From positions 42,993-55,516 of the forward strand of contig PLMF01000113.1 of the NCBI GenBank assembly GCA_003142355.1: DNA of 12,524 nt, in the 5' to 3' direction. The position numbers and the translations under genes are program-made. Positions within the stretch are counted from its first letter, which is position 1. The number at the start of each line of letters is the position of its first letter. Positions 1 to 7,153 of the stretch are shown one piece after another. The notes under the pieces are model-generated. The model was not told the DNA's origin and did not search any database. It worked only from the letters and a program-made list of their open reading frames with translations. This DNA comes from Bryobacterales bacterium. Its GTDB lineage: Bacteria > Acidobacteriota > Terriglobia > Bryobacterales > Bryobacteraceae.

Positions 1-1061
1 TTGCGCGGAGACTCGTCGTCCGGATGGTATTCCAGGATGACGAAGTTCGGCGTGGAGGCGGCGAAGTGGATGTTCACCAGCGTGGCCAGCGGACCCAGCG
101 GGTTGTGCGGCGCCACCTGGACGTAGTGCGCTTCGGCGATGGCGGCGATCTTCTTCTGCTCGAGCATTCCGCCGGCCAGGCAGATGTCCGGCTGAACGAT
201 GTCGGCCCCGCCCAACGTCATCAGTTGCTGGAACTGATACTTGGTATAGAGTTCCTCTCCCGTGGCGATGGGGATCTGGACGCGCCGCCGCAACTCAGCC
301 ATGGCGTCCATGTTCTCGGGCCGGATGGCCTCTTCGAGGAACAGCGGTTTCACCGGCTTCAGAACCTCGGCGAGCTCATAAGCCAGGTAGGGAGGCCAGA
401 TTCTGCCGTGGGCATCGAAGCACAGGTCGACGTTGGGTCCCACCGCCTGGCGCATGGCCTCGGCTCGAGCCCCAAACGCGCGGATGCCGGCGCTCTCCGG
501 CACCGCACTGGCGTAGCCCAAGGTGGCCTTCACCGCCGTGTACCCGTACTTGGCGATCAGACTTTTGGCCTGTTCGGGAGAGTTGGCAGCCTGGTAGCAG
601 CGGATCTTGTTGCGGCATTTCCCGCCCAGCAGCATGTAGACCGGCAGGCCCGCGGCTTTGCCTGCAATGTCCCACAAGGCGTGCTCGATGCCGCTGATGG
701 CGGAGTTGACCACCAGCCCGCCGGGAAAACGCGTGAAGTTGTACATGGTGGCCCACAGGTACTCGATGTTGCGCGGGTCCTTGCCGACCAGCCATTCCTT
801 AAAGTCCCGGACGGTCGCGGCCGTGGCCTCGTCGGGCCCCGCCGAATACGCCTCGCCCCAACCGTGGATGCCCTGGTCGGTAGAGATCTTTACGTACACA
901 TAGTTTCTTCCCGCGTTGACAATGAACACCTGGACATCGGTGATCTTGATCTGAGGATTCCCTGTATAACGCGGCGCGCTCTGCTCGATGGCAGCAGCCT
1001 GGAGCGGCAGCCCGATCACCCCACCCGCGGCGATGAACTCACGTCTCTTCATGTCGGCCAT
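1..1061 (-). CDS. Exported mandelate racemase/muconate lactonizing (DgoD-like) family protein, 3' end outside window
   Basis: Open from an ATG at 1061 to the left edge (353 codons), so the C-terminus is missing. Enolase-superfamily acid-sugar dehydratase or related lyase, which abstracts a proton alpha to a carboxylate using a Mg2+ ion. Visible: capping domain about 36-160, then barrel residues D216 and H218 in FDAHGR, E243 in LFLEEA, E269 in ATGEE and H319 in APHNPLGP. These match the metal ligands and the His pair of D-galactonate dehydratase. Residues 4-24 (MKRREFIAAGG, then a hydrophobic stretch) look like a twin-arginine signal, so the enzyme is probably exported folded. The start at 1061 is chosen because GGGGGAG lies 6 bases upstream; an ATG at 1052 is the alternative. 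It is divergent from the sugar-acid type MFS carrier, 120 bp away. The family call is firm. The substrate is unknown: galactonate, gluconate or another sugar acid are all possible. Confidence 0.88.
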   Translation of the reverse strand, partial: MADMKRREFIAAGGVIGLPLQAAAIEQSAPRYTGNPQIKITDVQVFIVNAGRNYVYVKISTDQGIHGWGEAYSAGPDEATAATVRDFKEWLVGKDPRNIEYLWATMYNFTRFPGGLVVNSAISGIEHALWDIAGKAAGLPVYMLLGGKCRNKIRCYQAANSPEQAKSLIAKYGYTAVKATLGYASAVPESAGIRAFGARAEAMRQAVGPNVDLCFDAHGRIWPPYLAYELAEVLKPVKPLFLEEAIRPENMDAMAELRRRVQIPIATGEELYTKYQFQQLMTLGGADIVQPDICLAGGMLEQKKIAAIAEAHYVQVAPHNPLGPLATLVNIHFAASTPNFVILEYHPDDESPR

Positions 1062-1181
1062 TCGGCACTCCCCCAAAGGTTGAATTTACAACCCAGAGTA
1101 TAGCTCCATTGTCGGAGCCCACCCCGGCCGGCCGCAGGCGGTTGGTGGACGGCGGGTGAATCCTGCTAGAGTCAGAAATCT
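1062..1181. promoter_or_regulatory. Divergent promoter/operator region between dehydratase and MFS genes
   Basis: Reading the minus strand, TATACT at 1102-1097 is a plausible -10 for the dehydratase gene; no clear -35 is visible. Two short inverted repeats flank it. GGTTG-AATTTA-CAACC (1078-1093) lies between this -10 and the ribosome site. GCTCC-ATTGTC-GGAGC (1103-1118) overlaps the upstream side. Their placement suits a repressor that controls both genes, but five-base arms are weak evidence. The MFS gene has only a poor Shine-Dalgarno-like TAGAG before its ATG. Confidence 0.35.
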
Positions 1182-2441
1182 ATGACCAGTACCACTGCCC
1201 CACTGAGGTCGGCCGGAGTTCCCCCGGTTCGCTGGGCGATCATCGGGGTGTTGAGCCTCGGCATGATCATCGCGTACGTGTCGCGTTCCGCTTTGGCGGT
1301 TCCCCTGGCACTGCCGGAGTTCATCCGGACCTTCCATCTCTCCATCACCGATCGGGGCGTGCTGAACTCGGCGTTCTTCTGGACCTATGCCGTGCTACAG
1401 ATACCGTCCGGCTGGGTGGTGGACCGGTACGGCGTCAAGTTCCCCTATTTCCTGGGCTTCACGATCTGGTGCCTGGCGTCCGCGAGCACGGCCCTGACGC
1501 GGTCGATACCGCAGTTGTTCATGGTGCAAGTTCTGCTGGGCATCGGCCAGGCGGTGGTGGTCCCCGCCAGCTACCGGTGGATACGGCACCACTTCGCGGA
1601 GAAGCGGCGCGGCCTGGCGATCGCTCTTTACATGACGGGGACGAAGATCGGGCCGGCTATCGGAGCTCCGCTGGCGGCGTGGCTGATCGGCATGTACGAC
1701 TGGCGGGTGATGTTCGTGCTGATCGGACTGGGCGGCCTGATTTGGCTGGTACCATGGCTCTTGCTGGTCAAAAATGACGACCGGCAAATCGAGCGGGCGG
1801 CCGCGAAGAAGGATGGCACAAAGCCCATCCCGTTCGGCAGGATCATGGCCAGCCCCGTGATTTGGGGCACCATCATCGCGTCGTTCTGCTACATGTACTT
1901 CGTCTACTTCTGCATGACCTGGATGCCGGCCTATTTCATGGAGAGGCGTCACCTCTCGCTGGGAAAGATGGGCCTCTTCACGTTTTTCAGCTTCGGCGGC
2001 ATGGCCCTGGTGGCTACGCTGGCCGGGTGGGCGGCGGACGTGTTGATTGGGCGCGGGCATAACGCCGTGACGGTCCGAAAGTGGTTCACCATCGCGGGTT
2101 TCTCCATTGCCTGCACGGAACTGATCGGCGCGCGGGCCGCATCGCTGGAAACGGCGCTGGTCTTCGCGGTGGTGTCGCTCTCCGGGCTGGGGTTGGCCAC
2201 GGCCAACTACTGGGCGCTTACGCAAACGCTGATCCCGGGCGCGGCCATCGGGCGGATCTCGGGGATTCAAAACTGCGCTTGCAGTGTGGCCGGAATCGTG
2301 GCTCCCATCCTGACTGGCTGGCTATTGCAAAAGACCGGCAGCTACGAAGCCCCGATGCTGGCGGTCCTGGTGGCGCTGCTGGCGGGCGTACTTTCGTACG
2401 CGTTCATGATCCGGGAGGAGTACGCGCCGAGGGCCAGGTAG
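1182..2441 (+). CDS. MFS transporter, sugar-acid/anion:cation symporter (ACS) type
   Basis: A 419-residue inner-membrane carrier of the usual MFS length with about 12 hydrophobic helices. The loop 2-3 signature is GWVVDRYGVK (residues 77-86, Asp81-Arg82). The first helix carries YVSRSALAVPLALPE, which aligns with the YVDRxNxSxALP signature of the ACS family (galactonate DgoT, glucarate GudP, hexuronate ExuT). The loop after helix 4 reads RHHFAEKRRGLA, also typical of this family. The likely substrate is a sugar acid. This fits the dehydratase transcribed away from it 120 bp upstream. Oddity: the helix-1 Asp is Ser34, and the Glu usually found in the GIxEAPxFP stretch of helix 4 is Gln124 (GIGQAVVVP); both acidic residues are used for proton coupling in DgoT. 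The TAG stop lies inside a REP-like sequence (2438-2453). The family is well supported; the substrate is inferred. Confidence 0.88.
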   Translation: MTSTTAPLRSAGVPPVRWAIIGVLSLGMIIAYVSRSALAVPLALPEFIRTFHLSITDRGVLNSAFFWTYAVLQIPSGWVVDRYGVKFPYFLGFTIWCLASASTALTRSIPQLFMVQVLLGIGQAVVVPASYRWIRHHFAEKRRGLAIALYMTGTKIGPAIGAPLAAWLIGMYDWRVMFVLIGLGGLIWLVPWLLLVKNDDRQIERAAAKKDGTKPIPFGRIMASPVIWGTIIASFCYMYFVYFCMTWMPAYFMERRHLSLGKMGLFTFFSFGGMALVATLAGWAADVLIGRGHNAVTVRKWFTIAGFSIACTELIGARAASLETALVFAVVSLSGLGLATANYWALTQTLIPGAAIGRISGIQNCACSVAGIVAPILTGWLLQKTGSYEAPMLAVLVALLAGVLSYAFMIREEYAPRAR

Positions 2442-2453
2442 GGGCCGGGCACG
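2438..2453 (+). repeat. Partial REP-like element (GTAG plus half hairpin) at the MFS stop codon
   Basis: The 16 bases GTAGGGGCCGGGCACG are identical to the minus-strand sequence at 6318-6303. There the same start continues into a full GC hairpin; here the second arm is replaced by GCGCGTGCG, so the copy is partial or decayed. REP elements mobilised by RAYT transposases characteristically begin with GTAG or GGAG followed by a palindrome. The TAG within it is the stop codon of the MFS gene. Confidence 0.5.
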
Positions 2454-2475
2454 GCGCGTGCGACGGACGGCGCCA

Positions 2476-2491
2476 ATTCCAAATTTGGAAT
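2476..2491. repeat. Perfect 16-bp palindrome ATTCCAAATTTGGAAT
   Basis: The sequence equals its own reverse complement and is clearly more AT-rich than its surroundings. It lies 35 bp after the MFS stop and about 190 bp upstream of the likely receptor promoter. It lacks the GC stem and T-run of an intrinsic terminator, so a dimeric-protein binding site or a remnant of a mobile repeat is more likely. Confidence 0.5.
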
Positions 2492-2666
2492 CCCGGATTA
2501 CCGATATTGAGCAATTGGCGGATTACTTGGCGTGGCGCAGGGGTGAGTAACACGGTAGGTAACGGTGTTAACGCGATGTAGACCGGGCCTCCGAACGCGC
2601 CGCCCGGAGCTGAATCGGCTGTTTCCAAGCCACTGCAAATAGATGATGGAATCAAGCGAAAAAGCC

Positions 2667-2695
2667 TGTACAAAAGGCCGGCTTCGCAATAGAAT
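2667..2695 (+). promoter_or_regulatory. Candidate sigma-70 promoter of the TonB receptor gene
   Basis: TGTACA (2667-2672, 4 of 6 matches to the -35 consensus) is separated by 17 bases from TAGAAT (2690-2695, 5 of 6 matches to the -10 consensus). This predicts a leader of about 118 bases before the ATG at 2820. The -10 sits in a small inverted repeat GCAAT-AGA-ATTGC (2686-2698). Confidence 0.35.
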
Positions 2696-2803
2696 TGCAT
2701 TCAGTGCCCAGGCATGGCCCGCCGTGTTGTCGTGTGGGAAGCTGACGCCGCGGTGTTGGCACTAAGGACTCACGCACTAAGACGGAAGTCCTGAACTTAA
2801 TTG

Positions 2804-2811
2804 TGAAAGGG
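2804..2811 (+). promoter_or_regulatory. Ribosome binding site of the receptor gene
   Basis: GAAAGGGG lies 8 bases before the ATG at 2820. It fixes the start, which also gives an intact signal peptide. Confidence 0.6.
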
Positions 2812-2819
2812 GTCTATCG

Positions 2820-5800
2820 ATGTCAATTCGTTTGCGAGTGTTTCTACTACTCCTCGCTCTGGCGGTTTCGCTAGCGGCGCAGGAAACACGAGGCAGGGTA
2901 CAGGGGGATGTCCACGATCCATCCGGTGCCCTGGTAGCCGGTGCAAGAGTCACGCTGTCCAACGACGATAGCGGGGTCCGCACCGCGGCGTCCACAAGTG
3001 AGGGCGGTCACTATCTGTTCGACATGGTGGTTCCCGGTCATTACACAGTCACCGTCGAAGCCGCGGGATTCAAGGCTTTCGTGCAGAAGAACGTCCTGAT
3101 CGAAGTCCGAGGCGACGTCACGGTTGACGGCAGTCTTCAGGTGGGCAGCGCGAAGGACGCCATTACGGTGGAGGCGGCTCCCGTGAGCGTCGAGTTCAAC
3201 ACCTCGACCATGTCGAACACGGTCGACATGAGGATGGCGGACTCGCTGCCGGAAATCAGCCGGAATCCGTTTATGATGGTCAGTCTGGATCCGGCGGTAG
3301 TGGTCAATTCCACCACCCAGCAGGAACCCTTCCATTTCTGGGCCGCCAGCCAGTTCTCGATCGGCGGGCCCACCAACACCATGAACGACATCCTTCTGGA
3401 CGGGTCGCCCGACATGGCGGTGGCGAAATCGGGTTACACGCCTCCAGTGGATGCGGTGCAGCAGACCAGCATTCAACAGAATGGGGTGGATGCGGAGTAC
3501 GGGCACAGCGCGGGCGGAGTGATTGGGCTCATCACGAAATCCGGCAGCAACGAAATCCACGGCACGGCCTATTACATGAACCGCAATCCGGCCATGAGCG
3601 CCATGTCCGACCGCACTACTTTCACGGCCAACCTGACGCGCCAGAACACCTTTGGCGGCACCGTCGGGGGACCCATCCGGAAGAACAAGCTGTTCACCTT
3701 TTTCGCGTACGAGCATATCAAACTGTCCAATCCCTACGGCAGCCGGATTGAGACGCTGCCCACCACGGCCGAGCGCACCGGGGATTTCTCGAAGCAACTG
3801 AACAATTCGGGCGCTCTGTCGGTGATTTACGATCCCTGGACCACGGTGACCAACGGCAGCACGGTTACGCGCACGCCTTTCGTGGGCAACGTAATTCCGA
3901 CCTCGCGGATCGACCCTACTTCGGCGCAGATCATGAGCTACCTGTGGCAACCCAATAACCCGGGCACCGGTGTGACGGGGGCCAACAACTCCTCGAACTA
4001 CCTATATGACATTTACCCGTACTACAACTTCATGGACCGGACGGATTACAACATCACGGACAAGCTGAAGTTCTTCGCGCGATACAGCTACTTGCACACC
4101 ACGGAGACGACTTCCGACTATACCGGGACCGGCTCGGTCATGCGCTACTTCCAGGGTTCGACCCGCAACGCCGTGAATGCCGGCGGCGACCTGGTCTGGA
4201 CCATCAACCCGACCACGGTGTTCGACATTCACACCGCCTACGACGGCATCAACGATTCGTTCGCTTCTCCGTCGACCGAGTTTGGTTCATCCGGACTTGC
4301 CAAACTATGGCCCAACAATTGGTACGCGCCGTACGCGGTCAATAATCCTGAAGTCTACTTCCCCAACATCAACATTACCGCGGGCGGTCTCAACTTTATG
4401 TCCAGTGTTCTCACCTATTGGATTCAGACGCCCCAGACGCCGTCGGTGGCGGCCAAGCTCTCCAAGGCCATCGGCCGTCATTACCTGAGGGTCGGCGGGG
4501 AGTTCCGCAAAGAAGAGGTAGACGCGCAACGGCCGATTTTCGCGCAATTCACGTTCGACGCCGGTCTGACTGCCAATACTTACAACTCGCCCAATACGGC
4601 GGTCAGCGGCAACGGCTGGGCTACATTTCTGCTGGGCGCCCTGGACAACGCTTCGACCTCGAACACCGCGCTAGCCGACAGCATTCCGTTTCAGCACATC
4701 AAGTCCACGTTTTTCGGGTACTATGTGCAGGACGATTTCAAGGTCAACTCGCGGCTGACGCTCAACCTGGGCCTGCGCGGGGAATACAGCGGGCCGCTGG
4801 TCGACGATCAATACCGATTGAGTCGCGGGCTCGACCTGACGACTCCGATTTCCGCGCTGTCGGGCGCCAACGCTCCGGTAATGCCGGCGGCGGTCACCGC
4901 GCTGCGGACTTCCGCCCCCATCTACAACGGGGCCTGGATCTTCACGGATTCCAGCCACCCAGGCAACTGGAATCCACCGAGCGTGTTGTTGGAGCCACGC
5001 ATCGGCATGGCTCTCCGGCTGAATGACAAGACGGCGATCCGCGCGGGGTGGGCGCGCTACATCGTTCCGGCCACGCTCACCAATGGATTCGGCAGTACCC
5101 TGCTGGGGAGCGTGGATTACAGCGGTTTCAGCGCCATTACGAACTCGGTTGCGGCGATACAGGGCGTGCCGCAGCAGACCCTCTCGAATCCCTTCCCCAC
5201 CGGGCTGGTGCCGGCGGCAGGCAAGGCCTCAGGGACGTACACCAACATGGGCGCCACCACGGCCCTCTGGTACGACCCGGATTTCCAACCGCAAACCGAC
5301 GACCGTCTGAACATCAGTGTGCAGCGCCAGTTGCCGTCGCATCTGCTTCTCGACGTCACGTACTACGTGCAGTTGAGCCGGAACGTGCCGTACACCCTCA
5401 ACCTGAACCTAGCGGACCCGAACATTGCCTATAAGTTGGGTCCGAGCGGCGGCAGCGCGACCACAGCCAAGGTGACTAATCCCTTCTACCAACTGCTGAC
5501 CCCCACCCAGATGCCGGGCACTTTGCGGACGCAGGCCACGGTTGCGGCCAGCGCCTTGCTGACGCCGTATCCGCAATACGGCACGCTCAACCAGTGGTTT
5601 ACGCCCGGCGCGGGCGACCATTACAACTCGCTCCAGATCTCGGCCAGACGCGCGTATTCGAGTGGCCTGACTTTGATGTTGGGCTTCAACTACAACCGCG
5701 AGAACGGGCAAAGCTATTACAACGACGTCGCCACCTTCGCGCGGAACCTGACGTGGATCCCGACGCAGACGGCGAAGGCGCGGATGACGGGTGCGGCCAT

Positions 5801-6281
5801 TTACGAGCTGCCTCTCGGGAAAGGCCGTCATTTCATGAACAACGTGAATCCGTTCGTGAATGGGGTCTTGGGAGGCTGGAACGTGAGCGCTGTGTTCACG
5901 TATAACACTGGTGTTCCAATCCGCCTTGGTTCGGCAGTGGTCACGGGCGACCCGGCGCTCTCCAACCCAACCAGCGGCAAATGGTTCGACACCAGCATGG
6001 TATCGGTGTTGCCGTCCTTCACGGTGCGCACCAACCCGATTCAGTACAGCGATCTGGTGGGTCCGCGCATGGTCAACCTCGACATGACGGTGGCGAAGCA
6101 GTTCCGGATCGTCGAAAGGGTCAAGTTCGAGCTGCGGATGGAGGACTATAACGCCCTGAACGCGTTCACTCCCACCACCCCGAATGTCAGCATCGGCAAT
6201 GCCAATTTCGGCAAATGCGTGGGCGCCCTGGCCGGCACTTCCGGCCGCCAGATTCAGCTCGGCGGGCGGTTTACGTTCTGA
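2820..6281 (+). CDS. Oar-like TonB-dependent receptor with carboxypeptidase-regulatory-like domain
   Basis: 1153-residue outer-membrane protein of the large Acidobacteriota Oar/SusC-like group, which imports or binds sugars, peptides or other large ligands. Residues 1-20 (MSIRLRVFLLLLALAVSLAA) are a Sec signal peptide with likely cleavage before QETRG. Residues about 25-105 form a carboxypeptidase-regulatory-like beta domain (GRVQGDVHDPSGALVAGARV ... GHYTVTVEAAGF). Residues about 114-245 form the plug, starting at AITVEAAPVSVEFNTS and including DILLDGS and DAEYGHSAGGVIGLITKSG. The rest is rich in alternating aromatic and polar residues and ends RQIQLGGRFTF, with the terminal Phe typical of a beta barrel. 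The start is supported by GAAAGGGG 8 bases upstream. No separate TonB box is obvious. The neighbouring sugar-acid carrier and exported dehydratase suggest a carbohydrate-derived ligand, but that is inference only. Length is normal for the group. Confidence 0.93.
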   Translation: MSIRLRVFLLLLALAVSLAAQETRGRVQGDVHDPSGALVAGARVTLSNDDSGVRTAASTSEGGHYLFDMVVPGHYTVTVEAAGFKAFVQKNVLIEVRGDVTVDGSLQVGSAKDAITVEAAPVSVEFNTSTMSNTVDMRMADSLPEISRNPFMMVSLDPAVVVNSTTQQEPFHFWAASQFSIGGPTNTMNDILLDGSPDMAVAKSGYTPPVDAVQQTSIQQNGVDAEYGHSAGGVIGLITKSGSNEIHGTAYYMNRNPAMSAMSDRTTFTANLTRQNTFGGTVGGPIRKNKLFTFFAYEHIKLSNPYGSRIETLPTTAERTGDFSKQLNNSGALSVIYDPWTTVTNGSTVTRTPFVGNVIPTSRIDPTSAQIMSYLWQPNNPGTGVTGANNSSNYLYDIYPYYNFMDRTDYNITDKLKFFARYSYLHTTETTSDYTGTGSVMRYFQGSTRNAVNAGGDLVWTINPTTVFDIHTAYDGINDSFASPSTEFGSSGLAKLWPNNWYAPYAVNNPEVYFPNINITAGGLNFMSSVLTYWIQTPQTPSVAAKLSKAIGRHYLRVGGEFRKEEVDAQRPIFAQFTFDAGLTANTYNSPNTAVSGNGWATFLLGALDNASTSNTALADSIPFQHIKSTFFGYYVQDDFKVNSRLTLNLGLRGEYSGPLVDDQYRLSRGLDLTTPISALSGANAPVMPAAVTALRTSAPIYNGAWIFTDSSHPGNWNPPSVLLEPRIGMALRLNDKTAIRAGWARYIVPATLTNGFGSTLLGSVDYSGFSAITNSVAAIQGVPQQTLSNPFPTGLVPAAGKASGTYTNMGATTALWYDPDFQPQTDDRLNISVQRQLPSHLLLDVTYYVQLSRNVPYTLNLNLADPNIAYKLGPSGGSATTAKVTNPFYQLLTPTQMPGTLRTQATVAASALLTPYPQYGTLNQWFTPGAGDHYNSLQISARRAYSSGLTLMLGFNYNRENGQSYYNDVATFARNLTWIPTQTAKARMTGAAIYELPLGKGRHFMNNVNPFVNGVLGGWNVSAVFTYNTGVPIRLGSAVVTGDPALSNPTSGKWFDTSMVSVLPSFTVRTNPIQYSDLVGPRMVNLDMTVAKQFRIVERVKFELRMEDYNALNAFTPTTPNVSIGNANFGKCVGALAGTSGRQIQLGGRFTF

Positions 6282-6292
6282 AGTTGACGGGG

Positions 6293-6318
6293 AGGGGCCG
6301 GGCGTGCCCGGCCCCTAC
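6293..6318. terminator. GC-rich hairpin / REP-like element between receptor gene and MttB pseudogene
   Basis: AGGGGCCGGGC (6293-6303) is the exact reverse complement of GCCCGGCCCCT (6306-6316), giving an 11-bp stem with a minimal loop. It begins 12 bases after the receptor stop, so it is well placed to end transcripts arriving from either side, although no T-run follows. On the minus strand it reads GTAG then the palindrome, the layout of RAYT-associated REP sequences. The first 16 bases (6318-6303) recur at 2438-2453. The TAG (6317-6315) ends the broken MttB frame. Confidence 0.6.
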
Positions 6319-6997
6319 GGCAGAATGGCGCCCATGGGGGTGGTCTCGTAGCGGACATCGAAAATGGCGGGCGATCCTCCATAAAGCACCGGGTGTCCCG
6401 GATTCGCCAGTTGGCTGATGACGACGCCGCTGAGGGTCTCCGCGGTCTGCTGAATCAGGCTTCCGGCCAGCGTCACTGGCGCGACGAATCCACTGAGCGG
6501 CATGGAGATGAACTCGACGGGAATGGACCAGCGCGCGCAGTCCACCAGGTTCTGGCTGGTGGCCGCGCTCCATTTCAGCGGAGCCGTGGGGCAGGTAGAG
6601 GCGGTAGCTATCGGCGATCCTGGCATGCACGTCCGCGGGAATGAAGGCGGTGCTTTGGGAAGCGATGTGCCGCAGGCCGCTGGTCAGCTTCACGTAGCGG
6701 ATGTAGTCGGCGGTGGTGGGCGGGCGCATTTCGCCGGTGCAGCCATCCAGGATTTGAATGGCCGCCGAGCCCGGCGTGAAGTAGACGTTGTCGCCCGAGA
6801 AGTTGCAAGTCGGGTTGCCCAGCGCGTCGAACAGACCGAAGGAACGCGGGACCTTGCGCAGGGCCCGGTCGATGAGTGCTTGGGTGAGCCGGATGCGCGC
6901 ATCCGGTCCGCCGGCCGCGCGCCTCGGCTACGACGTTCGCGATGAGGTCATCGCTCAACAGTCTGAGTACGGGTCGCATGGGAGGAGGGTAACGCAT
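6315..6997 (-). pseudogene. Decayed trimethylamine methyltransferase (MttB) family gene
   Basis: Three pieces in three frames, read leftwards, match successive parts of MttB/COG5598 proteins. These corrinoid-dependent methyltransferases demethylate trimethylamine or quaternary amines. Piece 1 (6997 or 6979 to about 6920) reads MRPVLRLLSDDLIANVVAEARG. Piece 2 (about 6915-6595) runs from RIRLTQALIDRALRKVPRSF through GDNVYFTPGSAA and MRPPTTADYIRYVK to IADSYRLYLP. Piece 3 (about 6600-6315) runs from CPTAPLKWSAATSQNLVDCA through VEFISMPLSGFVAPVTLAG and AETLSGVVISQL to YGGSPAIFDVRYETTPMGAI. From memory of family members, about 30-40 residues are missing at the first junction and about 50 at the second, each with a frame change. 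Roughly the last 200 residues are absent; the frame ends in a TAG contributed by the REP-like hairpin. The residue at the pyrrolysine/non-pyrrolysine position would be in the lost part. No function is expected. Confidence 0.85.
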
Positions 6998-7153
6998 GTT
7001 ATGAAATGAGAGGGCAAGCTAAAGCATGCCCCACCACGTTGCGGCGGGTGAGGCGGTGTGCTATGTGTGGGTTAGACTATCGACCCGACTGAAACCGCCC
7101 CGCTTACGCCAGGAGCGACGGTTCATCATAATTTTTTCGAAGGATGGCATCCT

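Larger units (their letters stand above)
2442..2819. other. 378-bp intergenic region between MFS and TonB receptor genes
   Basis: No convincing gene on either strand; the open frames here have no recognisable protein features. It contains a 16-bp perfect AT-rich palindrome (2476-2491), a stretch resembling 16S rRNA around E. coli position 100 (2532-2562), and a likely sigma-70 promoter (2667-2695). The leader of the receptor gene follows. In that leader, GCACTAAG occurs twice (2759-2766 and 2774-2781) and a 6-bp inverted repeat AGGACT/AGTCCT spans 2765-2792, either of which could be a regulator site or leader structure. Confidence 0.6.

Noticed and set aside
24..1103. Long plus-strand open frame (359 codons)
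   Set aside because: It is antisense to the dehydratase gene, whose frame carries all expected catalytic motifs. The plus-strand translation has low complexity and no recognisable family features.
2532..2562. A real rRNA gene at the 16S-like stretch
   Set aside because: Only about 30 bases resemble 16S rRNA; neighbouring helices and conserved segments are absent.
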